Assembly (NCBI GenBank): GCA_964351995.1
Contig: CAYGQE010000023.1
Location: 14,899 to 78,898 of the forward strand
Source: SZUA-35 sp964351995
GTDB lineage: Bacteria; Actinomycetota; Acidimicrobiia; Acidimicrobiales; SZUA-35
Direction of reading: 5' to 3'
Length of the DNA: 64,000 nucleotides
The notes beneath the pieces are model-generated. The model worked only from the letters and a program-made list of their open reading frames with translations. It was not told the DNA's origin and searched no databases. Positions 52,881-61,043 of this stretch are shown piece by piece. Made by a program: the position numbers and the translations under genes. How positions within the stretch are numbered: position 1 is the stretch's first letter; the number at the start of each line of letters is the position of its first letter.

Positions 52881-53615
52881 TCAGCGGACGAAGAGCAACT
52901 GCAGTTCAAGAACACCGAAGTCGTCGACCGAAACAACGATCTGACTCTCGGGAACCTCGACGCCGTAGTCGCTGAACACGACATCGGTTGACCCAACAAC
53001 CACGATCGTGTTGTCGACCAACTGGGTCTCGAGATCGATCTCGATCACTTGGGTCGTGCCATGAATCGTGAGTTCGCCGGTCGCGGGTGCCACGAACGGT
53101 TCGCCGGCGATCGCGTCGTCGCTCAGCTCGATCGGTTCGCTGAGCACGAACGAAGCCGACGGGAATTCGTCGCCTTCGAGCGCGTCCTGGACGTTGTCAT
53201 CACGTCGGGTGTCTTCGGTGGTGATGGTCGTGACATCAATGGTGAACGTTGCCTCGGTCACCGTCGTACCGTCGATGACGAGGGCGCCGTCGATGTCTCC
53301 TGTCCGACCCACCGCCGTAGTTGAGCCCACGCCGGCGAGTTCCTCCTCGATCCGAAAGCCGACAAACGAACCGGTGGCAGACTCGTAGTCGAAGCCTCCG
53401 GTCGAGGTGTCCACGACCCAGTCGCCGGTGAGATCGCTACTTGATGCAGTGGTATCCGAACTTCCGTCGCTCGACGCCTCCACTGATTCGGCCGCTGCTG
53501 CAAGGCTCACCTCGTCGGGAGCGTCGCCCCGGAAGAACCACCAGGTGAATGCTGCGAGGAGCAGCAGGAAGACGACAGTGACGAGGGCAATCGGTTTTGC
53601 GACTTTCGAGTTCAT
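52881..53615 (-). CDS. YceI-family protein, membrane-anchored
   Basis: The 244-residue protein has an N-terminal membrane anchor (about 8-28), a Ser/Asp/Thr linker, then a YceI lipocalin-like domain from about 65 (LTGDWVVDTSTGGFDYES, ATFTIDVTTITTEDTRRDD and FPSASFVLSEPIELSD, GELTIHGTTQVIEIDL). YceI proteins bind polyisoprenoids or amides outside the membrane. It lies between the two-component system and DUF3500 with its own PhoP-type box 22 bp before the start. Confidence 0.88.
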   Translation of the reverse strand: MNSKVAKPIALVTVVFLLLLAAFTWWFFRGDAPDEVSLAAAAESVEASSDGSSDTTASSSDLTGDWVVDTSTGGFDYESATGSFVGFRIEEELAGVGSTTAVGRTGDIDGALVIDGTTVTEATFTIDVTTITTEDTRRDDNVQDALEGDEFPSASFVLSEPIELSDDAIAGEPFVAPATGELTIHGTTQVIEIDLETQLVDNTIVVVGSTDVVFSDYGVEVPESQIVVSVDDFGVLELQLLFVR

Positions 53616-53636
53616 GGCTGGACCCTAAGGAGCGCT

Positions 53637-53654
53637 CCTGTGGGGCCGCTGTGA
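53637..53654 (-). promoter_or_regulatory. PhoP-box-like repeat upstream of YceI
   Basis: Coding strand: TCACAGC-GGCC-CCACAGG, one mismatch in the second unit, only 22 bp before the ATG. A weaker in-phase half-site occurs at 53672-53677 on the plus strand (AGTGAA). So close to the start, binding would more likely repress, or the transcript start is unusual. Confidence 0.6.
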
Positions 53655-53695
53655 ACGAGGTGGTCTGTGTCAGTGAACGATTCCCCAAGTCAGCC

Positions 53696-55126
53696 CTAGC
53701 GGGTGGCGAGCGGCACCACGAGGGTGAAGGTCGCACCGCCGCCGGGGGTCGCTTCCACGGCAACTGTTCCGTCAAAGCGGTCGATGACCTGTTGGGTGAT
53801 TGCGAGCCCGAGGCCAGCGCCGCCACGGCCGTCTCGGCCACGTGAAGTCTGGGGCCGGTAGAAGGGCAAGAAGATGTTGTCGATCTCGGCGGGGTCGACG
53901 CCCGGGCCGTGATCGGTCACCTTGATGAACATGCAGGTCTCGTCGGTCGTAACGTCAAACTGGATGCCTGCTTCGGGGGCGGTGTGTTGGCATGCGTTCG
54001 AGCCGACATTGAGAATCGCTTGATGCAGCCCATGAGCGTGGCCGAGCACCTCGCAGTTCATCTCTGATGCGATCTCGAGGCCGATTGGGATCTCGGGGTG
54101 TGCAGCCTTCAGGTCGGCGACGACGCTGCGCACGATCTCGCCAGGGTCGAACCGCTCTGCGGCCTCGCTCGTTGGTGCTTCGCGGGCGAGAGCGAGCATG
54201 TCAGTGACGAGCACCGACAGACGTTTGCTTTCGTCGCCGATACGCCCCATCGCCCGGTCAAGCGCTCCCGGTTCTTCCAACATGTTGCCGGCGTAGAGAT
54301 CGCTGTAGCCCTTCAACGCAGTGAGCGGGGTCCGTAGTTCGTGGGAGACGTCGGCGAGGAAACGGCGCATGTCGTCTCGAGCCTTGGTTGCATCCGCTGC
54401 CGACTCCTCGCTGTCTTCGATCGTCGTTCGCAGCTGCGTGACCATGCGCTCGAGGTCGTTGGCAAGGTCTGAGATCTCCCGTGACCCGCCGGCATCGCCA
54501 ATCTCGATGTCGAGTTCGCCGTCGGCGACGCGACCGGCGATTGCTGCCAATCGGGTGATGGGTCTGACGGCGCTGGCGGTCAGCAGGGACACCACGATGG
54601 CCTCGAGGGCCAAGATGGCCAGGCCCCCCACGATCAGGGTTTGTCGAAAGTCCGACGAGGCGGCGTCGAGCTGAGTCAGCGAGAGCGCCGTGATTTGCGC
54701 GGTGCCGTCGGCCTGGGGCGACACCAGCACTCGATGGGGAGGCTCATCGACGGTGAACACACGGTCGCCCGACGCCGCCAGATCGCTCAGAACGGCACTG
54801 GTGAACGGGTTCTCGGATCCGCCATCGGCCAGAATCTGACCATCAGCGTCGACGAGCAGCTGTACCGGAAGTCCGAGCTCGGACGGCGACCTGTCCTGGG
54901 TCGGCTGAAAGCTGTCATCGGGGTCAACGCTCGATGCATCGGAGCCCTCGACCACCGATGTCTGGGTGTCAAACGTCGCGTCGGCTCGGACGAGCTCTTC
55001 ATCGATATCTGCCAACCGGTTGTTGGCCTCAACCCGATCGATGTAGACAGCGAAAGCAGCGAAACCCACCGTCACGGTGATCAACAACGGCACCAGCATC
55101 GTCGTACGCAGCCGAGGGATGTTCAC
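53696..55126 (-). CDS. phoR: Sensor histidine kinase, PhoR-like
   Basis: The 476-residue kinase has TM1 (about 8-28), an extracytoplasmic sensor (about 30-160), TM2 (about 163-185), HAMP and HisKA with FLADVSHELRTPLTALKGY (His262). The ATPase follows, with NVGSNACQH (N box), DHGPGVDPAEIDNIF (G1), FRPQ-like YRPQTSRGRDGRGGAGLGLAI (G2; here FYRPQTSRGRDGRG). The stimulus cannot be read. The stop-start overlap with the regulator gene (ATGA) makes them one unit. The name follows the regulator's similarity to PhoP and is tentative. Confidence 0.88.
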   Translation of the reverse strand: MNIPRLRTTMLVPLLITVTVGFAAFAVYIDRVEANNRLADIDEELVRADATFDTQTSVVEGSDASSVDPDDSFQPTQDRSPSELGLPVQLLVDADGQILADGGSENPFTSAVLSDLAASGDRVFTVDEPPHRVLVSPQADGTAQITALSLTQLDAASSDFRQTLIVGGLAILALEAIVVSLLTASAVRPITRLAAIAGRVADGELDIEIGDAGGSREISDLANDLERMVTQLRTTIEDSEESAADATKARDDMRRFLADVSHELRTPLTALKGYSDLYAGNMLEEPGALDRAMGRIGDESKRLSVLVTDMLALAREAPTSEAAERFDPGEIVRSVVADLKAAHPEIPIGLEIASEMNCEVLGHAHGLHQAILNVGSNACQHTAPEAGIQFDVTTDETCMFIKVTDHGPGVDPAEIDNIFLPFYRPQTSRGRDGRGGAGLGLAITQQVIDRFDGTVAVEATPGGGATFTLVVPLATR

Positions 55127-55833
55127 TCCGTCACCTCATTCCGCAGCACATACCCAGCCCCGCGCCGAGTGTGAATCAGCGGCCGATGACCATCGTCGAC
55201 CTTGCGACGCAGATAGCCGATGTAGAGCTCGACCACGTTTTCCGTGCCATCGAAGTCGTAGCCCCAGACATTGACGAGGATCTGCCCCTTCGACAAAACA
55301 ACTCCAGCGTTGACCATCAGGTAGCGCAACAAGCGAAACTCGGTTGACGAAAGCTGCAATGACACGCCGCCTCGGCGCACCTCCTGGCCGGCCGGGTCCA
55401 GTGTCAGATCAGCGACAACCAGGAGATCCGAGCGCGCTTCGCGCCCGGTTCGACGCAGAATCGCCGCAACCCGCAAGACAAGCTCGTCAACGCTGAAAGG
55501 CTTGGTCATGTAGTCATCACCGCCGGTGAGGAACCCCTTGATCCGATCATCGGGTTCATCAAGCGCTGTCAGAAAAAGCACGGGTGAGAACCGGCCGGAG
55601 TCACGCAAACGCCGACACACGTCGAAGCCGTCGAGGCCTGGCAGCATGACATCGAGCACGATCAGATCGAAATCGGTTTCTGTGGCCAGCCACAACCCCT
55701 TCGTGCCGTTTTCAGTCTGTGTGACCGCGTGGCCCTGGTAGCGAAGTGCGGTCGACACCACGTCATTGATCGACGGCTCATCCTCGACAACGAGAATCCG
55801 GCTTGGCGATGCGGTTCTTCGTGCGGCAGTCAT
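55123..55833 (-). CDS. phoP: OmpR-family response regulator, PhoP-like
   Basis: The 236-residue regulator has a receiver with E17/D18, phospho-acceptor D61 (LIVLDVMLPGLDGF), T89 and K111. The winged-HTH output domain includes LSSTEFRLLRYLMVNAGVVL and NVVELYIGYLRRKVDDG, very close to M. tuberculosis PhoP (similar NVVES-YLRRKID and STEF-LLRY stretches). ATG 55833 has AGGAG upstream. A PhoP box lies 23 bp before the start, suggesting autoregulation. Boxes of the same type precede five or six further genes or operons nearby. Confidence 0.9.
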   Translation of the reverse strand: MTAARRTASPSRILVVEDEPSINDVVSTALRYQGHAVTQTENGTKGLWLATETDFDLIVLDVMLPGLDGFDVCRRLRDSGRFSPVLFLTALDEPDDRIKGFLTGGDDYMTKPFSVDELVLRVAAILRRTGREARSDLLVVADLTLDPAGQEVRRGGVSLQLSSTEFRLLRYLMVNAGVVLSKGQILVNVWGYDFDGTENVVELYIGYLRRKVDDGHRPLIHTRRGAGYVLRNEVTE

Positions 55834-55842
55834 GACCTCAAC

Positions 55843-55959
55843 TCAACTCCTGGTGGCTGTGAGGATCCTGTGAACGTATCGACCGGTCGCCAACCGCCAC
55901 CAGACGGTTTGCTGAGCGAATGGCATTTCGATACCCGCAGCAACGAGCGCTTCCTTCAT
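55843..55959 (-). pseudogene. MscS-like mechanosensitive channel C-terminal remnant
   Basis: Reverse-strand MKEALVAAGIEMPFAQQTVW (start 55959) matches the typical MscS C-terminus (KEALxxAGIEIPFPQ). It is followed by unrelated residues to a stop at 55843. There is no upstream channel body: the frame is short and broken. The remnant now carries the regulator's own PhoP box. The rest of 55960-56434 has no supportable gene. Confidence 0.5.
55856..55873 (-). promoter_or_regulatory. PhoP-box-like repeat upstream of the regulator
   Basis: Coding strand: TCACAGG-ATCC-TCACAGC, 23 bp before the response-regulator ATG. The position between promoter and gene fits autorepression, as reported for mycobacterial PhoP. 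Confidence 0.75.
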
Positions 55960-56298
55960 ACGAAGCGACCAGCGACCCACTGATCGCCTTTGATTTGGCA
56001 ATGGACAACGAGCGGTGCATTCTCATCGATGAACTCATCAATCGCGTCAACATCGGTCCCGAGCACTTCAGCGTGAAGCCGGAAACAAGGGGTTTCCTAG
56101 ACGCAACTCGGAGTGACTACCGCTGTTTGTCGTCCCCTCCCGGAGCTCCCCGGCCCGCTAGCAAACCGTTAGCAATGCGACAAACGATCGATCAGCCCAG
56201 CGAGCTCACCGCTCCCCGCTCTCAGGACTCAGCAGCCGAAGTCCGTCACCGGTTGCTCCCGTCCGCTCACCCGCGATCTGTTCCACAAGCCCATGCTG

Positions 56299-56316
56299 TG
56301 ACACTGGACTCACAGT
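56299..56316 (+). promoter_or_regulatory. Weak PhoP-type repeat upstream of first DUF1566 gene
   Basis: TGACACT-GGAC-TCACAGT, with a further in-phase half-site TCACCGT at 56332-56338. It is weaker than the others, about 120 bp before the start at 56435, but keeps the 11-bp phase. Confidence 0.5.
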
Positions 56317-56434
56317 CCCTTCCGAGATCTTTCACCGTCGTTTGACCGACTCGACTGTCAGGGTGAATTCGAAAGTCGACCAGCGCCGGGAGCTCGGCTC
56401 CCGACTCTCAATCCAGAAGGGCAGCGAACAAGAG

Positions 56435-57697
56435 ATGAACATTGCATCGAGAAACAACGTCAGAACCAGCCGGGTTGGTAGCGGCCTAGCGATCCTTGCG
56501 GCCTTTGGGCTGTTTGCAGCAAGCTGCGGGTCCGACGGCACCACCACGTCGGCTGATGACACCTCGGCCGAGGCAGCTGAGACGTCATCGGATGCGATCA
56601 CAACAAGCACCGATGCGACAACAGCAAGTAGCGATGCGGCTGTGTCGTATGTGCTGCCGGCGACTGGTCAGACGACCTGCTACGGCCTCGAGGATGCCAT
56701 CGACTGCCCCACCGCCGGTGAGGACTACTACGGGCAGGACGCGAACTATGTCGCCGGGGCTGAGATGTCGTTTGAGGACAACGGCGACGGAACGGTCACT
56801 GATCTGGTGACTGGGTTGACCTGGCAGCAAGATCCGCCCTCAGAGGACTTTCCATGGGATGACGCTGTTGCGTACGCCAACGAAGTCGAGCTCGGAGGCT
56901 ACGACGACTGGCGTCTGCCGAGTCTGAAGGAACTGTTCTCGATCAGTGACTTCAGCTCGGGGTGGCCTTACCTGGACACCGAGTACTTCTCGCTGGTGGG
57001 AGACGAAGTGTCCAAAGACCAGCAGTACTGGTCGAGTAACTACTACGTCGGTGTCACTGACGATGGTGGCGAGAACACGGCGTTCGGTGTCAACCACGTC
57101 ACCGGTCACATCAAGGGGTACCGGGCCAACGGAACCGGACCGATCGGCGGCAAGTACGTTCGGGTCGTGCGGGGTGACGAGTACGGCATCAATGACTTCG
57201 TCGACAACGGCGACGAGACAATCACCGACGAAGCCACCGGGCTGATGTGGGCCCAGAGCGACGATGGCGAGGGGCTCGATTGGGTCGACGCCCTTGCCTA
57301 CGCCGAAGCATCCGAGCTCGCAGGGTACGACGATTGGCGGTTGCCGAATGTCAAGGAACTCCAGAGCATTGTTGACTACACCCAGTCGCCTACCGCTACC
57401 GACAGTTCGGCGGTAGGTCCGGCGGTCGATGATCTGTTCTTGGTCACCGAAACCGAGACCGTCGATGGCGAGCTCGACTACGGGTACTACTGGAGCAGCA
57501 CATCAGCGCACTTCCGATCCGGTGAGCCGTACTACTACGCCTGGTACGTGGCAGCTGGCCGAGCGATTGGCCCCGAAGGGGTTGACCACCATGGGGCGGG
57601 GGCGGTCCGGTTCGATACCAAGACCGAAGACGGCCCCGACGGCGAATCCGAGGCCCGGGTCTACAACTTCGTTCGCCTCGTCAGAGAGGCCGGCTAA
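56435..57697 (+). CDS. DUF1566 (Lcl C-terminal-like) lipoprotein, two repeats
   Basis: From ATG 56435 the product has 420 residues with a lipoprotein-like leader (AAFGLFAASCGSDG; the lipobox is weak). Two DUF1566 repeats follow: DNGDGTVTDLVTGLTWQQDP with GYDDWRLPSLKELFS, and DNGDETITDEATGLMWAQSD with GYDDWRLPNVKELQSIVDY. YYWSSTSAH and VRLVREAG near the end are also typical. These C-type-lectin-like domains occur in exported adhesins or sugar-binding proteins. It is paralogous to the next gene. Confidence 0.85.
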   Translation: MNIASRNNVRTSRVGSGLAILAAFGLFAASCGSDGTTTSADDTSAEAAETSSDAITTSTDATTASSDAAVSYVLPATGQTTCYGLEDAIDCPTAGEDYYGQDANYVAGAEMSFEDNGDGTVTDLVTGLTWQQDPPSEDFPWDDAVAYANEVELGGYDDWRLPSLKELFSISDFSSGWPYLDTEYFSLVGDEVSKDQQYWSSNYYVGVTDDGGENTAFGVNHVTGHIKGYRANGTGPIGGKYVRVVRGDEYGINDFVDNGDETITDEATGLMWAQSDDGEGLDWVDALAYAEASELAGYDDWRLPNVKELQSIVDYTQSPTATDSSAVGPAVDDLFLVTETETVDGELDYGYYWSSTSAHFRSGEPYYYAWYVAAGRAIGPEGVDHHGAGAVRFDTKTEDGPDGESEARVYNFVRLVREAG

Positions 57698-57842
57698 CAC
57701 CTCGCCGGCTGCGCAGGTCTTGGCGTGTCCGGCGGGGGTCGATACGGGTCCCACCGGATCTGGTGTCGATAAGGGTCCAGAACCGCGGAACGCGTAGCGG
57801 GAGTGTTCCGATGACCGGGACCAAGGTCCCATTCTCTGCTTC

Positions 57843-57860
57843 TCACAGCGAGTTCACAGG
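57843..57860 (+). promoter_or_regulatory. PhoP-box-like repeat upstream of second DUF1566 gene
   Basis: TCACAGC-GAGT-TCACAGG, 136 bp before the start at 57996. The stretch 57698-57842 also contains a hairpin (GGAAC...GTTCC around 57787-57809) that could end the upstream gene. Confidence 0.72.
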
Positions 57861-57995
57861 GTCCGGTGCTCGTATGGGATCACAGGGAGTCGAATCCATG
57901 ATGTGTGGCTTCAATGCCGCAGAGTCGAGGAGCGGGTTCCTCCAACAGGTGGCTACTCAGACGCCGCCAACCCACTGAATGCAGGGAGATAGCAC

Positions 57996-59441
57996 ATGCA
58001 AGGACACAGCGGAAGAGTTTCACGGAGTCGATCGGTGATCGTGCTGCTGGCGTTCTTGTTCGGAGCTGCGGCATGCGGCTCTGACGCGGTCAGCGATGAT
58101 GCAAGCGGCGGTGATGAAACCGCAGCCGATGAGACAACAAGTGCTTCGGAGTCAGCAGACGATGCCACACAGAGTGTTGGATCAGGTTCGTACGCCGTCG
58201 TCGACACTGCCCAGTCAACTTGTTACGACAACAGCGAACCCACCGATTGCCCTGACACCGGAGCGTTCTCGGGCCAGGACGCACAGACCAACGGCAACGC
58301 CCAAGACTACGAGGTGACTGACGATGGTGATGAAACCGTCATCGACAATGTCAGCGGTATCACCTGGACCAACAACCCAGATCTCGAAGGCATCGGCAAC
58401 AACGACGGTGAGATCACCGCAGACGACAAGCTCAGTTCCAGCGAAGCAGCAACAGCATGCGATGCGCTCGACCACGGTGGCTTCACTGATTGGCAACTCC
58501 CCGACATCAAGCAGCTCTATTCGCTGATGAACTTCCAGGGAACCGATCCGACGTCTGACGACACGTCGACGCTCACTGCCTTCATCGACCAGAACGTGTT
58601 CGACTTCGCCTACGGGACCGGTAGTGAGCGGATCATCGACTCGCAGTACGCAACCACCTCGCTTTACACCAATGACGAGGGCACCGAACTGATGTTTGGA
58701 GTGAACTTTGCCGATGGCCGCATCAAGGGTTACGAGGAGGTGTTCGCCGGCGGCGACAAGACCTACTTCGTCATGTGCATGCGGGGAAATACTGCGTACG
58801 GCACGAACGACTTCGCTGACAACGGCGACGGAACGATCACCGACGACGCCACCGGGCTGATGTGGTCCCAAGACGACAGCGGTTCGGAGTTCAGCACCGG
58901 TTTCGACTACTCCGGTTTGGACTTCCTCGATGCCGACGGCGACGGCCTCCTGGTGACGACCGACACCAACATGGGCGGCGCCATGACCTGGGAAGAGGCG
59001 CTGTCCTGGGTGCAAGAACTGAACGAACAGAACCACCTCGGCTACAGCGACTGGCGTCTTCCGAACGTGAAGGAGCTCCACACCCTGATGGATTACAGCA
59101 TCACACCAGCCGTTGATGGAGCGGCGACCATCAACCCGATGTTCAACAGCACCGCGATCACCAACGAGAACGGTGACGTCGACTTCGCCTTCTACTGGAG
59201 CGGGACCACCCACGCAACCGATGGTGAAAGCGACTCCGGGGTTGCTGGCGCCTACGTCGCCTTCGGGCGAGCGATGGGATACAGCGAAGACCAGGGTCTC
59301 TGGATCGACGTCCACGGAGCCGGGGCGCAGCGCAGCGACGAGAAGAGCTGGGACGGCGGTGACTACACCACAGGCGACGGGCCGCAGAACGACGCCGTGC
59401 GCATCTTCCACTACGTCCGGCCAGTCCGTGACCTGGAGTAG
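57996..59441 (+). CDS. DUF1566 lipoprotein, paralogue of the upstream gene
   Basis: The 481-residue lipoprotein has leader VIVLLAFLFGAAACGSD and two DUF1566 repeats: DDGDETVIDNVSGITWTNNP with GGFTDWQLPDIKQLYSLMNF, and DNGDGTITDDATGLMWSQDD with GYSDWRLPNVKELHTLMDY. AFYWSGTTHATDG and VHGAGAQRSD follow. It is about 40 residues longer than its neighbour because of extra acidic sequence. The duplication and shared promoter box suggest shared control. The ligand is unknown. Confidence 0.87.
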   Translation: MQGHSGRVSRSRSVIVLLAFLFGAAACGSDAVSDDASGGDETAADETTSASESADDATQSVGSGSYAVVDTAQSTCYDNSEPTDCPDTGAFSGQDAQTNGNAQDYEVTDDGDETVIDNVSGITWTNNPDLEGIGNNDGEITADDKLSSSEAATACDALDHGGFTDWQLPDIKQLYSLMNFQGTDPTSDDTSTLTAFIDQNVFDFAYGTGSERIIDSQYATTSLYTNDEGTELMFGVNFADGRIKGYEEVFAGGDKTYFVMCMRGNTAYGTNDFADNGDGTITDDATGLMWSQDDSGSEFSTGFDYSGLDFLDADGDGLLVTTDTNMGGAMTWEEALSWVQELNEQNHLGYSDWRLPNVKELHTLMDYSITPAVDGAATINPMFNSTAITNENGDVDFAFYWSGTTHATDGESDSGVAGAYVAFGRAMGYSEDQGLWIDVHGAGAQRSDEKSWDGGDYTTGDGPQNDAVRIFHYVRPVRDLE

Positions 59442-59473
59442 CCGCAGCGGCACCGATCGGGAGATCTGGCCGC

Positions 59474-59749
59474 GAGGGTGGAGCGAACGTGGTCACCGAG
59501 GCAATCGCCATGGGGGTCCCTGTCGTCGGCACTCGTACGGACGGCAACGTGGGCCTTCTTGGCGCTGACCACCCCGGCCTGTTCCCTGTCGGCGACCACC
59601 TGGCGTTCGCATCGATGCACGACTGGCTCGAGCTCAGCCCCACGGCGCTCAACGATCTCGCACAACGGTCCGTCGACCGGCAACACCTCACCGACCCGGC
59701 GACCGAACGGGCAGCGCTCGGCGCCCTCATCCGCTCCCTGACCTCTTGA
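59474..59749 (+). pseudogene. SenB-like glycosyltransferase C-terminal fragment
   Basis: The frame reads EGGANVVTEAIAMGVPVVGTR, DGNVGLLGADHPGLFPVGD and ends near DPATERAALGALIRSLTS. This is the C-terminal donor-binding part of TIGR04348/SenB-type GT-B enzymes, whose normal length is about 320 residues. No N-terminal half is present: the lipoprotein gene ends just upstream at 59441. It is a leftover of a rearrangement. Confidence 0.65.
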
Positions 59750-59817
59750 CCCGAACGATCGGCGATCCCCCTCCGGACGAGTTGAGCGAGATGACCGACA
59801 TGGTGGGCCGCGTTGAT

Positions 59818-59835
59818 TCACAGACAACTCACAGA
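59818..59835 (+). promoter_or_regulatory. PhoP-box-like repeat upstream of YHYH-DUF305
   Basis: TCACAGA-CAAC-TCACAGA, identical 7-mers, 11-bp period, 45 bp before the ATG at 59880. This is an activator-like position relative to a short leader. Confidence 0.75.
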
Positions 59836-59879
59836 CTGATCTTTCAAGACGCACATTCGCACTCCCTATTCTCCAGAGC

Positions 59880-61040
59880 ATGCATCGACATCGACTCTCG
59901 CAGAAGACTCTCAGCATCGGCCGGAAACAACTCCTGACCGTGGTGGCGGTCTGTCTCTTGGCGGCCGGCTGCGGCTCCGCTGCCGATAGTGACTCAACGG
60001 CCACCCCCGACGCCGAGAGCGAGGCCACCACTGAGACCACCACCGAGTCCAACGCTGAGACCACCACTGAGACGACGGGCGCAGCCGTAGATGCGGGGTC
60101 CTGCGACGAGGTAGCTGCGGCGTTCGTTGTGAATGGTTCTGCGAATCCTGATCTTGACGATCCAGAGGTGAACGCCACCTGTGTTGACGGCATGGTCGTG
60201 GTGACGTCCAACGGCATCCCCGACTTCCCCTACACGCAAACAACACCGGGAGACCCCACGGCTGCGGCGCTTGAATACACACTGCCCGGTACGCCGACCG
60301 TCGCCGACACCCCGACCACGGTTCCGGCGATCGGGGCAATCGCTGTTGCCCTCAACGGCATTCCGATCTTCGGCGCAGCTGAAGGCCCAGGCGGCGACGT
60401 CTTGTCGATGCCGAGCTTCACCGAGTGCGGTGGCCACAATGGGCCGAGTGGCTACCACTTCCACGCGTTCACCACTGCAGGCAGCACCGCATGTGCGTAC
60501 ACCGAGGAAGAAGCGATGAGCGAGCAGATCCTCTTCGGCTACGCATTCGACGGCTACCCGATTTATGTCGGCAACTACGCCCTTGGATACACGTCCTCCT
60601 ACGAACTCACCGACCCGTCGCTGTTCGCCACCAACACCTTCGAGGCCCACACCTACGTCGAAGGTTCCGGCGACCTCGATGAGTGCAATGGACGCACCGA
60701 TGAGAACGGCAACTACGCCTATTACACAACCGACGCCTATCCCTACACGGTTGGCTGCTACGTCGGGGTCGTTGCCGATTCAGGCGCCGACGCTGCCGAT
60801 GACGACCGCCCGGCCCGACCCGAGCCCGGCGAAGATGGCGAGGACGACCGCCCGGCCCGACCCGAGCCCGGCGAAGATGGCGAGGACGACCGCCCAGCCC
60901 CACCCGAGGATGGCGAAGACGGTGAACAACGCCCAGCCCGACCCGAGCCTGGTGAGGAGGGTGACGAAGACCGCCCAGCCCGACCCGAGCCTGGTGAGGA
61001 GGGTGACGAAGACCGCCCAGCCCCACCCGAGGACGAGTAG
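59880..61040 (+). CDS. YHYH-domain lipoprotein with acidic Pro-rich repeat tail
   Basis: The 386-residue protein has a lipobox (LLAAGCGSA), a Thr/Glu linker, then the YHYH domain: AIAVALNGIPIFGAAEGPGG, GHNGPSGYHFHAF (the YHYH-type motif, here YHFH), FGYAFDGYPIYVG and GNYAYYTTDAYPYTVGCY. From about residue 307 it ends in repeats of DDRPARPEPGEDGE. YHYH proteins are exported and may bind metals through His, but no function is proven. The next gene starts 3 bp after its stop. Confidence 0.87.
   Translation: MHRHRLSQKTLSIGRKQLLTVVAVCLLAAGCGSAADSDSTATPDAESEATTETTTESNAETTTETTGAAVDAGSCDEVAAAFVVNGSANPDLDDPEVNATCVDGMVVVTSNGIPDFPYTQTTPGDPTAAALEYTLPGTPTVADTPTTVPAIGAIAVALNGIPIFGAAEGPGGDVLSMPSFTECGGHNGPSGYHFHAFTTAGSTACAYTEEEAMSEQILFGYAFDGYPIYVGNYALGYTSSYELTDPSLFATNTFEAHTYVEGSGDLDECNGRTDENGNYAYYTTDAYPYTVGCYVGVVADSGADAADDDRPARPEPGEDGEDDRPARPEPGEDGEDDRPAPPEDGEDGEQRPARPEPGEEGDEDRPARPEPGEEGDEDRPAPPEDE
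60801..61037 (+). repeat. 42-bp coding tandem repeat in YHYH tail
   Basis: Five to six units encode DDRPARPEPGEDGE variants (later ones RPARPEPGEEGDE and RPAPPEDGEDGE). The first two units are almost identical at the nucleotide level. The tail is strongly acidic, probably extended, and could bind cations or span the wall. Confidence 0.85.
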
Positions 61041-61043
61041 GAA

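Noticed and set aside
58215..59453. 412-residue open frame opposite the second DUF1566 gene
   Set aside because: Val/Gly-rich antisense shadow: the plus strand has signal peptide and repeats.
60801..61037. Regular repeats that could suggest a CRISPR array
   Set aside because: The units are contiguous without spacers and in frame with the YHYH protein.
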